Origin: DAISJD01 sp036821645
Lineage (GTDB): Bacteria; Pseudomonadota; Alphaproteobacteria; ATCC43930; CGMCC-115725
Reading direction: 5' to 3'
Length of the DNA stretch: 10,466 bases
Assembly: GCA_036821645.1 (NCBI GenBank)
Contig: DAISJD010000108.1
Coordinates: forward strand, 1-10,466
Under the pieces are notes generated by a model that was not told the origin of the DNA, did not search any database, and saw only the letters and a list, made by a program, of their open reading frames with translations. Below, one piece after another: positions 1 to 6,960 of the stretch. The translations under genes and the position numbers were made by a program. The stretch's first letter is position 1; each line of letters opens with the position of its first letter.

Positions 1-85
1 ACCCCAGGCCCCGCAACCGAAACAGGAAAAACCCGCGGGTAAACTTCCTGAAGAACCGGCTGGGATCAAACCGAATAAACTGTGA
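1..85 (+). CDS. C-terminal tail of an upstream gene (partial), unknown function
   Basis: One forward frame (codons starting at base 2) is open from the window edge to a TGA at 83-85. It encodes a 27-residue tail rich in Pro, Lys, Glu and Gln, ending IKPNKL. A strong terminator hairpin begins four bases after the stop, which supports this being the real end of a gene. The composition resembles the Lys/Pro/Asp-rich tail of the next gene (which ends LKPSTPNL), so the two could be related secreted proteins, but the stretch is too short to show it. No domain is visible. It could also be chance open sequence; the terminator position is the main support. Confidence 0.45.
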   Translation, partial: PQAPQPKQEKPAGKLPEEPAGIKPNKL

Positions 86-89
86 TCAC

Positions 90-123
90 AAAACCCGGTG
101 CAGCCTGGGCTTCACCGGGTTTT
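90..123 (+). terminator. Rho-independent terminator
   Basis: Perfect 11-bp inverted repeat: AAAACCCGGTG at 90-100 and CACCGGGTTTT at 113-123, with a 12-base loop. The second arm ends in four T. It lies just after the TGA at 83-85 and before the next start at 141, so it ends the upstream gene. The A-run on the first arm would also give T's on the other strand, so it may work in both directions. Confidence 0.85.
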
Positions 124-140
124 ATCAGGGGCCACCTGTC

Positions 141-602
141 ATGGGATTTATGCATCGATTCCTGATCCTGGCGCTGGCGACGACGCTAGCGATGACGGGG
201 GCCGTCCCGTCCGTTTCTGCGACCGAGGTGGTGATCAATTCCAAATATGGTTATCGCGATATCGGGCCCTTGAATAAGGAACTCTCGCGCTATTGTTCGT
301 TGGGCCGGTTCAATCAGCGTCAGATCGGGCATTATACCGTCCAATTGCACGACAAGACGGGGGGTGCCGCCGTTCTCGGCATTGCGAAATCCACCGGGTT
401 CAATCTGCGCGACCCGGATCACCGTGCGAAATTGGGCGAGGATTATTTCTTTCGCAATGACGGCACCAGTTCATGCCAGGTCTTCGTCGGCGGCAAGCCG
501 ATAGAGGATGGGCAAAAGAATGACGATGCCGCCAAACCGGCGGAAACGAAACCGGCCGATGACGATCCGAGCGTTCTTAAGCCCAGCACCCCGAATCTAT
601 AG
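141..602 (+). CDS. Small secreted protein of unknown function
   Basis: 153 residues. I do not recognise the family. The N-terminus (MHRF then a hydrophobic run to about residue 24, then VSA before TE) is a typical Sec signal peptide with probable cleavage near residue 27, so the product is likely periplasmic or exported. There is no lipobox cysteine. The mature part has two cysteines (C52 and C112) that could form a disulfide, and a hydrophilic Lys/Asp/Pro-rich tail from about residue 120 that looks disordered. The ATG at 141 has AGGGG nine bases upstream; an in-frame ATG at 150 is an alternative. It follows a terminator, so it is probably transcribed on its own, and it converges on the permease gene with a gap of only five bases between the two stops. 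Confidence 0.75.
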   Translation: MGFMHRFLILALATTLAMTGAVPSVSATEVVINSKYGYRDIGPLNKELSRYCSLGRFNQRQIGHYTVQLHDKTGGAAVLGIAKSTGFNLRDPDHRAKLGEDYFFRNDGTSSCQVFVGGKPIEDGQKNDDAAKPAETKPADDDPSVLKPSTPNL

Positions 603-607
603 CGCCC

Positions 608-3040
608 TCACCCCTGGCGCAGTACCGTGCCGGGTCGCAGCCGCGCCGTCGCCACGGCAAGACCCGCAACGGACCCGGCGGCGATCGCCAGAATCACGCC
701 CGATGCCAGCAAAAAGGCAAGCGGATCGGGTGATAACGCATCCTCAAACTGCGCACGCCACTGCTGCAAGCTGAAATAGGCGGTGGGCCACGCGATCAGG
801 TTTGCGATCAAGACCGGCCGCACGAATTGGTATACCAACAGACGCACGATGGCGAGGCGAGTCGCCCCCATCACCTTGCGCACCCCGACTTCCAACGATC
901 GACGCGCCGTCGTGAAGGCCGCCAAGCCATAAAGCCCGATCAAGCCGATGATGACCGCCACCGCACCGCCCAGCATGAAAAGGTGGGTTCGGTTTTGATC
1001 CGATTGATAATATTGGTCGAGACGATCGGTGGCCGTGACCGCATCGAACGGCAGGTCGGGGAAGAACCGTCGCCAGACCGGGGCGATCGCGGCGCGCATC
1101 GCACTTGCACTCGTCCCGTTAAAGCGGACCGATGTGGTTGGTTCCCGCACGAGATGGGGATTGAGATAATAGACCATCGCCAGACTTTTTTCTTTCGGGG
1201 AAAAAAACTGCAAATCGTCGATCACCCCGACAATCCTGAGGTCGGCATGGTTCGAGAAACTGACGATCCGGTCCAAGGCCCGATCCGGCGTCGCAAAACC
1301 CAGCCGGGCCGCCGCACTGACATTGATGACGATATTGTTCGTCGGTGATGCCGATCCCGCCTCTGGGGTCTTTTGCAGAATATCCCCACCATGATCCTGA
1401 TCCAGCAACCGCCCGGCGCGCAGATGCGGGCGATAGAGTGGGAAAAAATCGGCCCCAACCTCGGTCCAATGGATCGTCGGGGCGGGCCCGACCGTGCCCG
1501 GAACCGTCATCCGATCGGCATTCCTTTCTGACGCGATCCCCGGTGCGAGGGTCGATCCGGCCACCACCTGAACGTTCGGGATGGCACGGACCGCCGTCCA
1601 AAAATTTTGCCGATGAGCATCACTGAGCGTGCTGTCGCTCGTCGCGGTGATGAGGAGGAGATTATCGGGCGTAAAGCCTAAATCCCGTTGTTTTAGATGA
1701 TTGATCTGGGCGATAAAGCCCATGGATAGGATGAAAAACGTCAAGACGACGGCAAATTGAAACACCACCAGACCTTCGCGCACCCGTACGGAAAGTCGCC
1801 CGCCGGATGCGGGGGTTTTCGACGCCGCCAGGACCAAGGCGGGGCGAAAATTCGCCAAGACCAGGGCCGGATAGAGGGCCGAAAGCCCGCCCAAGACGGC
1901 AATCACCCCGATGAGGGCCAAGATCCAGCCGTAATCCCGCCCATAGGCGAGGGTCAGGGTCTGACCGCCATATAAATTGATCAAGGGCAGAAAAACCTCG
2001 ACCAAACTGATCGACACCAAAGTCGCGATCAACATCGTCAACAGACCCTCGCCCAGAAACTGGCCGATCAGCCGCCAGCGGGTGGCCCCCAACGATTTCA
2101 TGATCGCGACTTCCCGTGCCCGCAGGCTGGCGCGCGCAGTGGCTAAATTCAAATAATTGATCACGGCAAGGAAAAAGGCCAGCAATCCGGCCCCCCCCAT
2201 GGCCCAGACCGATAGGCGGGTCGTGCGATCTGCGAGATGCAGGCTGCTGAGGGGGGCAAGGTGCCATTCTAGGCGGGTATGGGGTATGGCCCCATCGAAT
2301 GCGTTGGCCGCCTTTTCGTCTAAAATCGCCGTGAGCCGTCGCTCGAACGCCTGGGCCGCCGCCTCGGTGGGAAAGGCGAGATAGGTTGCAAGCTGTTCTG
2401 ATCCATAACGATTCCAAGTGTCACTGTCACGGTAATCGTCAGGGGTCAAGAGCCGGATGAAATCGAAGGTAAAGTCGGTGTTAGTCGGCAAATCCTGTAG
2501 AATTGCCGAAATCCTATAGGATTTGACTGTCCCGGAATCGCCAATCTGCAAGACCTGACCCAGGGCCTGCTGTCCCGGAAAATAACGACGTGCGACCGCC
2601 TCGGTGACGACGATCCGATCAGGCCCGGCCAAAGCCGTTGCGGCATCTCCGGCGGCAAGCTTTATCTTGAAGGTGGCAAAGAAGTCGGCATCGACCAGTT
2701 TTTCATGTTCCTGAACCCGTTCGGCACCCCGGTGAATGACGATATCATTATCCCAAAGCCGCGTGCCGACCAGACCGGCATCATCCGCGCGCAGAATATC
2801 CAGCAAGCCACCCATGGTCGTGGGATTGTCGCTCTGTGGGGAATTGGGAAAATGGGTTTTAGTTTTGATGAGATAGATCTGATCCCGATTGCCGATCCAA
2901 TCCTCGAATCCAGTTTCAAACCGCACGTAAAGGACAAGGACGAGGAGCGTTGCGATGCCCAAGGCAAGGCCGCCGATCGTCAAACCGGCATAGAATCCGT
3001 GACGCAGAGTACTGCGATAAAATAGTGTAAAAAAGAACAT
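608..3040 (-). CDS. Double-FtsX ABC-type transporter permease (MacB/FtsX-like)
   Basis: 810 residues. Inner-membrane permease with two FtsX-type units. The first has a membrane helix at about 17-38, a MacB-type periplasmic domain at about 40-270, and three helices near 278-300, 325-355 and 370-398. The second has a helix near 424-445, a second periplasmic domain to about 680, and helices near 687-709, 730-756 and 772-800. Each unit carries the usual cytoplasmic coupling motif after its FtsX helix: RAREVAIMKSLGATRW (about 307-322) and LEVGVRKVMGATR (about 716-728). The start has a good ribosome site (AGAGGA just upstream of ATG). Relatives work with an ABC ATPase in moving lipoproteins, peptides or antibiotics, or in envelope signalling. 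No ATPase gene is in this window, as in the duplicated orphan permeases described in Acidobacteria. The substrate cannot be told. Confidence 0.93.
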   Translation of the reverse strand: MFFFTLFYRSTLRHGFYAGLTIGGLALGIATLLVLVLYVRFETGFEDWIGNRDQIYLIKTKTHFPNSPQSDNPTTMGGLLDILRADDAGLVGTRLWDNDIVIHRGAERVQEHEKLVDADFFATFKIKLAAGDAATALAGPDRIVVTEAVARRYFPGQQALGQVLQIGDSGTVKSYRISAILQDLPTNTDFTFDFIRLLTPDDYRDSDTWNRYGSEQLATYLAFPTEAAAQAFERRLTAILDEKAANAFDGAIPHTRLEWHLAPLSSLHLADRTTRLSVWAMGGAGLLAFFLAVINYLNLATARASLRAREVAIMKSLGATRWRLIGQFLGEGLLTMLIATLVSISLVEVFLPLINLYGGQTLTLAYGRDYGWILALIGVIAVLGGLSALYPALVLANFRPALVLAASKTPASGGRLSVRVREGLVVFQFAVVLTFFILSMGFIAQINHLKQRDLGFTPDNLLLITATSDSTLSDAHRQNFWTAVRAIPNVQVVAGSTLAPGIASERNADRMTVPGTVGPAPTIHWTEVGADFFPLYRPHLRAGRLLDQDHGGDILQKTPEAGSASPTNNIVINVSAAARLGFATPDRALDRIVSFSNHADLRIVGVIDDLQFFSPKEKSLAMVYYLNPHLVREPTTSVRFNGTSASAMRAAIAPVWRRFFPDLPFDAVTATDRLDQYYQSDQNRTHLFMLGGAVAVIIGLIGLYGLAAFTTARRSLEVGVRKVMGATRLAIVRLLVYQFVRPVLIANLIAWPTAYFSLQQWRAQFEDALSPDPLAFLLASGVILAIAAGSVAGLAVATARLRPGTVLRQG

Positions 3041-3077
3041 GTATTCCTCTTTTTATTGTATATTGTGAATGTATTCC
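3039..3077. repeat. 9-bp direct repeat at the permease start
   Basis: ATGTATTCC occurs at 3039-3047 and again at 3069-3077, exactly 30 bases apart. The first copy overlaps the permease start codon on the minus strand. It may be a small local duplication or a pair of regulator sites; the sequence does not decide, and chance is possible in AT-rich DNA. Confidence 0.5.
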
Positions 3078-3335
3078 AGATTAGATTTCAATTCTTTCAA
3101 TTTTATGAATGACCCTTTGGTGTTATCGATGTTTTGTGTAGATTCTAAGATTATGTCTATGCATAATCTTTTAATGAATATGCCGGTAAATCATGGGTGC
3201 TTACATGAGGTTAGATGACCTTATGGAACTGATATTTTCATCAGAATTTTATGACTATTAAAAAATGAGTTTTATTCATAAAATAAAAATAATGTTGATC
3301 ATATAAAAAAATTTAATCATGTAGGATAACCAAAA
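3041..3335. other. AT-rich gene-free region between divergent permease and TIR-like genes
   Basis: About 295 bp with no convincing gene. It must hold the promoters of both divergent genes. On the plus side there is a -10-like TATAAA at 3302-3307 but no good -35 at normal distance. AGGA at 3323-3326, nine bases before the ATG at 3336, is a clear ribosome site for the TIR-like gene. The minus side has AGAGGA for the permease. The region contains a perfect 9-bp hairpin (3147-3170). Composition is far more AT-rich than the neighbouring genes, which suggests the region came in with the TIR-like gene. Confidence 0.6.
3147..3170. repeat. Perfect AT-rich inverted repeat
   Basis: AAGATTATG at 3147-3155 and CATAATCTT at 3162-3170 pair perfectly over 9 bp around a six-base loop. 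It sits midway between divergent genes, so an operator for a dimeric regulator is as likely as a weak terminator (the plus strand continues TTAATG). Confidence 0.5.
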
Positions 3336-3437
3336 ATGACAGCAGAAAAAGAAATTAGAATTTTTTATTCATGGCAAAGTGACTCGCCGGAAGAAACAAA
3401 TAAAAATGGCATCCGAAAAGCCCTTGATGGTGCCATT

Positions 3438-3444
3438 AAAAAAA
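3438..3444 (+). other. A7 homopolymer at the frameshift point
   Basis: ATT AAA AAA ATA in the upstream frame contains seven A. Adding one A, or a -1 ribosomal slip on the second AAA codon, moves the reader into the long downstream frame and avoids the TAA three codons later. The classical X XXY YYZ heptamer phase is not met, because the base before the run is T, so a two-tRNA slip would be imperfect. RNA polymerase slippage or a genomic indel fits better. Confidence 0.6.
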
Positions 3445-3463
3445 TAAGACTATAAACAATGCC

Positions 3464-4345
3464 GTGCGTGATGAAGCAACAAAAGACACTGCCGGTGCTG
3501 TCAACGTTGTCGATAGCATTCTCCGTAAAATCAAACAAGCCGATATTTTTATTGCCGATATTTCTACCACTTTATCAAACGGTTCAAGTCAAAATCATCG
3601 CGCATCGCCCAATCCGAATGCTGTTTTTGAACTGGGTTTTGCCGTTAGTGAATTAGGGTGGGATCGGATTATTCTTCTGTTCAATACTGCATTAGGTAAT
3701 CTTAAACAGGATCTTCCATTTGATTTTAGAGGTAATCGCGTTAGCACTTATTACTGGGCGGTTGGTGATGGAAAGGATGCTCAAAAAAAAGTACAAGATT
3801 TATTGAGCAAGGCCATCGAGACCATCCTGGACAAGGATCCAAAGCGCACGGTGCAGTTGATTGGTAAATCAGAATATGAAATAAAAATAGAGCGTGATAT
3901 TGAAAATATTAGATGGATTATGTCCACTATACATGTACCAACCCTTGAAAATTTTCTTGAAAATTTACCATATGAAATAAATGATTCTATTTTTCATTTT
4001 TTTCATTGTTTTAAATTTTTCTTTGATAGTTTTTCATTTAATTTGTATAATAAAAAATTATATTTAATTTTTAAGGATTTTAATTATTATTGGAATGTCA
4101 CACTTTCATTTGGTTACCATTATGATGCAACTCAAAACTATAAATTTTATGTTCTTAGTAAAGATAATGGTTACACCAATGACGAAGTGCAGCAAGATTT
4201 GAGTAAAATTAAGAAAGCCGCATCGGCTCTGCGGGCTTGTCTCGATAAGCTTATCGCCACGATCCGCAGCGACTACTTGGAGATTGATTTGGATCAAACA
4301 AGTGCCGCAGCATGGGAAAAATACGTCGCGTTTCAGAAAAAGTAA
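3464..4345 (+). CDS. Downstream reading frame of the TIR-like gene (most of TIR-like domain plus C-terminal domain)
   Basis: This is the open part of the broken gene above, 293 codons from a GTG. Residues 1-125 hold most of the TIR-like fold: DEATKDTAGA, ADIFIADIS, PNPNAVFELGFAVSELGWDR and LPFDFRGNR. From about residue 145 there is a second domain I cannot name. It starts with IERDIENIRWIMSTIHVPT, then an aromatic-rich stretch (FHFFHCFKFFFDSF) and a helical end. The GTG has no ribosome site, and starting here would lose the YSWQSD strand, so this is probably not a protein by itself. The unbroken frame across DNA as low as 12.5% GC (3961-4080, counted) argues that it was under selection until recently. 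It converges on the MscS gene, 26 bp apart. Confidence 0.6.
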   Translation: MRDEATKDTAGAVNVVDSILRKIKQADIFIADISTTLSNGSSQNHRASPNPNAVFELGFAVSELGWDRIILLFNTALGNLKQDLPFDFRGNRVSTYYWAVGDGKDAQKKVQDLLSKAIETILDKDPKRTVQLIGKSEYEIKIERDIENIRWIMSTIHVPTLENFLENLPYEINDSIFHFFHCFKFFFDSFSFNLYNKKLYLIFKDFNYYWNVTLSFGYHYDATQNYKFYVLSKDNGYTNDEVQQDLSKIKKAASALRACLDKLIATIRSDYLEIDLDQTSAAAWEKYVAFQKK

Positions 4346-4371
4346 GGTCAGAACATCGCCCCACAATAAAA

Positions 4372-6960
4372 CTAAGAAACCGTGGTTTCCTTGCGCTGTA
4401 AAAGCTCCAGCATCGGCTCGGTGATGGTCAGGGTCCGCTGCGAGGGCGGGGGAGAAATGCCGGCTTCGTCCATCGCTTTTTTCAGGCGGCGATTGAATTC
4501 GCGGCCGACCGACCATTGTTTTAGGGGCAGGGTCTTGATCCGGGCCTGGATCTGCACGGCGGCGGGGCCGAGAGAGGTCACACCCATCACCTCGATCTCG
4601 TCCAGGATGAAGGCGCTGAAGGCGGGATCCCGGCGCAGGCTGCGCGCAACCTCGCGGTAAAGGGCGATCACCTTGTCGCAATCGACCTCGTAGGGAATGG
4701 CGAGGTCGATCACCCAAAACGCATAGCCTTTGCTGAGGTTCTTCACCTTGGTGACGTCGCTGAACGGGATCGTGTGCACGGTGCCCGCCACGTCGCGCAG
4801 TTTGATCGTGCGGATCGAGATTTCTTCGATCGCACCGGCATGATTGCCGCCGAGATCGACCACATCGCCGACCGCAACCGTGTCTTCGATCAGGATGAAC
4901 AGGCCCGTGATGATATCCTTGACCAGGGCCTGACTGCCGAAACCGATGGCAAGACCGACGACACCGGCACCGGCCAGCAGGGGGGCGATATTGATGCCCA
5001 ATTCCTGCAAGACCAATAGCCCGACGGTCAACAACAACACGACCCGGATCGCATTGCGCGCCAGCGGCAGCAAGGTGCGCATCCGGGCACTGCGCGCGAC
5101 CCTTCGGCCCTTGCTGTCGATGCCGGACAGAAACCGATCGATGGTGAGATTGACCCCTTCCCAAAAGAGAAAACTGCCGACCAGGATCGTGCCGATCCCG
5201 CCCACGGTGGTGGTAAAGGCATGACCCGACTTGCCGTTGAACCAATCATAGGCCCCCGCCCCCCAAACTTCGAGGAGCGAGAGGGCGGCAAAGAACCACA
5301 AGCCCCCAGACACGATCAGGGCCAAGAGGGGCAGATACCCGGCAACCCGTTGTTCCAGATGGGGAAACCGTTCGATAATATCGGGCGGCAGGGTGATTTT
5401 CTTCTGGGCGAGTTTGGCGATGAAGCGCCGGGCGATCCGCATCGCCGCCAGGATCAGAATCGTCAAAACCGTGGCTCGCGCCACGAAACTGAACCCGCCA
5501 TCGATACGCAGGGCATAGACGATGAAGATCGCGACGGCATAGATGATTGCCAAAATATGCCAGACGTCGGCAAGGCGATGGCGGATGAGGTCAAGACGCG
5601 GTAGCAGGGGTTTTACGGGTTCCGTCCCGTCCTCATGACCGCCCGCGGCATTGGGGAGGAGGGTGACGGCCTCGTCCGACGGGGCCGGGTGGGGACGCAT
5701 CCGATCGGCGACCGTGCGGCGGTGGCGCATGACCAGACTGACGGTCCAGATCGTGACGATGAGGGCGACGATCTTTTGCAGGGTGCCGACGACGGCATAG
5801 GGCACGCCCAAGGGCTGGATCGCAAGGGCAAAGGAAATGCCGTAGGCGATCAGATAGACATAGCGCCGGACCCAACCGAAGACATAGCGGGCATTGTCCT
5901 CGCCGATCGGCAGGATCGACCAGGCCGATTGCAAGGGCGTGATCAGCAGAGCCCGTGCCACGATCAACAGGGTGCGCGCAGAGAAAACGGACCAGATCGC
6001 ATAGCCGACCAGGGCTTGGATCGAGGGACGCGGCTCGACGAAGGCCATGGCAAGGGTCGCAACCAGACTGAAGGCGGCCACCGGTACGATGTCGAGGACC
6101 GTATGCAGCAGCAACACGCCCAACCGGCGATACCAATCGGTGACCGCCAGTCGGTCGAGCCGCCGCCTGACCAGGCGCAGCACCAAGCCCGCGACAATAT
6201 CCACCGTGATGGCCGAACCCAGAATAATCCCGAGATTGGCGGCAATTTCCGCCCATCGCGCCCGGGCATTGGGATCGGTAATCTGAATATTGAACCAAGC
6301 CCCGACATAGCGCACGTCCAGCAACAACAGGCTGGAGGTCAAGAGGTCGGTCCCCAATTCCTGCACCCGGTCGACCGCGCGCGACAGGAAATCGACTGGG
6401 TTGGGCGGGGCGTCGGCGTCGATTTTACGCTGTGCTGCGAGCAAGCCTTCCAATTCCTTGACGAGGCGTTGGCGCTTTTCCGGGTCTTGCAACGTCGCCA
6501 GCAATTTTTCGAGATCGGCCCCGACGGCCGGATCGGGTTTGGCGGCGGGTTCGGTTTTTGCCGCCTTCACCGGGGCTGCTTGCTTTGGTGCCGCGTCTTT
6601 TGTTACCGGATCCTTGGTCGCCGCATCCTTTGTCACGGCGTCCTTTTGGGCGGCCTCTTTGTCTTTGGCGTTCTTGCCTACATCCTTCGGGGTCGCCTTG
6701 GACGCCGGGTCTTTGGCGGTCGGCGTGGTCAGCGGTAAGGGTTCCGGGGGTTTTTCGGGCGGCTTTTCGACGGGCTTATCCTGGGGTGAGCCGGTATCGA
6801 GTTGGCCGTCTTCGGTGACGAGCGGGGTAATCGATCCTTCCCCGGCACCGGCAATGCCAACGCCGACCACCCACAGCCCCGTACTGAACAATAGGACGAC
6901 GGCGATCAGAAACGGACGGCGAAAGACGGCGCGCAGCGCGGGGAGAATCAGAGTCAGCAT
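4372..6960 (-). CDS. Large MscS-family mechanosensitive channel
   Basis: 862 residues. Inner-membrane channel expected to open on membrane tension during osmotic downshift. The N-terminus has a hydrophobic segment (about 17-37) that is a signal peptide or first helix. A Lys/Asp/Ala/Pro-rich low-complexity stretch follows at about 60-146, then a helical region, then many membrane helices from about 235 to 620. The C-terminal part is the MscS core: the pore helix region PLLAGAGVVGLAIGFGSQAL (about 660-679), then LFILIEDTVAVGDVVDLGG and the beta domain with SIRTIKLRDVAGTVHTIPFS, and the alpha/beta cytoplasmic domain to the end. Small E. coli MscS is about 286 residues; this belongs with the long multi-helix members. 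The start at 6960 has only a weak ribosome site. No partner gene is evident; it converges on the TIR-like gene but keeps host-like composition. Confidence 0.94.
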   Translation of the reverse strand: MLTLILPALRAVFRRPFLIAVVLLFSTGLWVVGVGIAGAGEGSITPLVTEDGQLDTGSPQDKPVEKPPEKPPEPLPLTTPTAKDPASKATPKDVGKNAKDKEAAQKDAVTKDAATKDPVTKDAAPKQAAPVKAAKTEPAAKPDPAVGADLEKLLATLQDPEKRQRLVKELEGLLAAQRKIDADAPPNPVDFLSRAVDRVQELGTDLLTSSLLLLDVRYVGAWFNIQITDPNARARWAEIAANLGIILGSAITVDIVAGLVLRLVRRRLDRLAVTDWYRRLGVLLLHTVLDIVPVAAFSLVATLAMAFVEPRPSIQALVGYAIWSVFSARTLLIVARALLITPLQSAWSILPIGEDNARYVFGWVRRYVYLIAYGISFALAIQPLGVPYAVVGTLQKIVALIVTIWTVSLVMRHRRTVADRMRPHPAPSDEAVTLLPNAAGGHEDGTEPVKPLLPRLDLIRHRLADVWHILAIIYAVAIFIVYALRIDGGFSFVARATVLTILILAAMRIARRFIAKLAQKKITLPPDIIERFPHLEQRVAGYLPLLALIVSGGLWFFAALSLLEVWGAGAYDWFNGKSGHAFTTTVGGIGTILVGSFLFWEGVNLTIDRFLSGIDSKGRRVARSARMRTLLPLARNAIRVVLLLTVGLLVLQELGINIAPLLAGAGVVGLAIGFGSQALVKDIITGLFILIEDTVAVGDVVDLGGNHAGAIEEISIRTIKLRDVAGTVHTIPFSDVTKVKNLSKGYAFWVIDLAIPYEVDCDKVIALYREVARSLRRDPAFSAFILDEIEVMGVTSLGPAAVQIQARIKTLPLKQWSVGREFNRRLKKAMDEAGISPPPSQRTLTITEPMLELLQRKETTVS
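6523..6783 (-). repeat. Degenerate KDA/TKD-type low-complexity repeat in the MscS N-terminal region
   Basis: Codons for residues about 60-146 encode repeated short units: KPPEKPPEP first, then AVTKDAATKDPVTKDAAPKQ and more Lys/Ala/Pro. At DNA level the units recur around GATCC/GCATCC TTTGTCAC-like steps on the plus strand. The protein stretch is probably disordered and periplasmic, and copy number may vary between strains. Confidence 0.6.

Larger units (their letters stand above)
3336..4345 (+). pseudogene. TIR-like nucleotide-binding/hydrolase-type protein, frame broken at an A7 run
   Basis: The ATG at 3336, behind AGGA, opens a frame with IFYSWQSD, the first strand and loop of a TIR-like family usually annotated as predicted nucleotide-binding protein. 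The frame stops at 3453-3455, and the rest of the domain continues in the -1 frame to 4345. One extra A in the A7 run at 3438-3444 would join them into 336 residues reading AIKKNKTINNAVRDEATKD. In that numbering YSWQSD is 11-16, ADIFIADIS is 69-77, and PNPNAVFELGFA is 92-103 with a conserved-type Glu (99) where TIR NADases have their catalytic Glu. A second AT-rich domain follows from about residue 165. Relatives of this fold act as NAD-cleaving or nucleotide-sensing effectors in antiphage defence; that role is inference here. It may be decayed, phase-variable, rescued by slippage, or a sequencing error. Confidence 0.72.
3051..4371. repeat. 9-bp inverted repeat bracketing the AT-rich TIR-like island
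   Basis: TTTTATTGT at 3051-3059 recurs as its reverse complement ACAATAAAA at 4363-4371. The left copy lies just inside the start of the permease gene's leader and the right copy directly touches the stop codon of the MscS gene. The two copies mark the edges of the AT-rich block almost exactly. The match does not extend further, and I see no target-site duplication outside it. The short AT-rich match could be chance. Confidence 0.35.

Noticed and set aside
602..620. GCGCC/GGCGC hairpin at the junction of the converging genes
   Set aside because: Only 5 bp and no T run; could not be called a terminator.
1662..2417. Minus-strand ORF of 251 codons inside the permease gene
   Set aside because: Out-of-frame shadow of the permease; low-complexity Gly/Arg-rich translation with no recognisable domain.
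3193..3261. 22-codon ORF in the gene-free region
   Set aside because: Looks protein-like (contains RLDDLMELIF) but has no ribosome site and is too short to support.
3459..3656. ORF of 65 codons starting ATG at 3459 in the upstream frame of the TIR-like gene
   Set aside because: It overlaps the conserved TIR-like frame, has no ribosome site, and its translation shows no TIR motifs.
4106..5245. Minus-strand ORF of 379 codons crossing from the MscS gene into the TIR-like gene
   Set aside because: It is out of frame with MscS, rich in Arg/Gly/His, and runs antisense through the end of the TIR-like gene; there is no family signal.
5635..6738. Long plus-strand ORF (367 codons) opposite the MscS gene
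   Set aside because: It is a shadow of the MscS frame: composition dominated by Asp/Gln/Arg, no domain, and the opposite strand has a clear family match over the same bases.
3336..6960. TIR-like gene and MscS channel as a two-gene sensor/pore defence system
   Set aside because: The genes are on opposite strands, converge, and differ sharply in composition; the MscS gene looks like resident chromosome. Nothing beyond adjacency links them.
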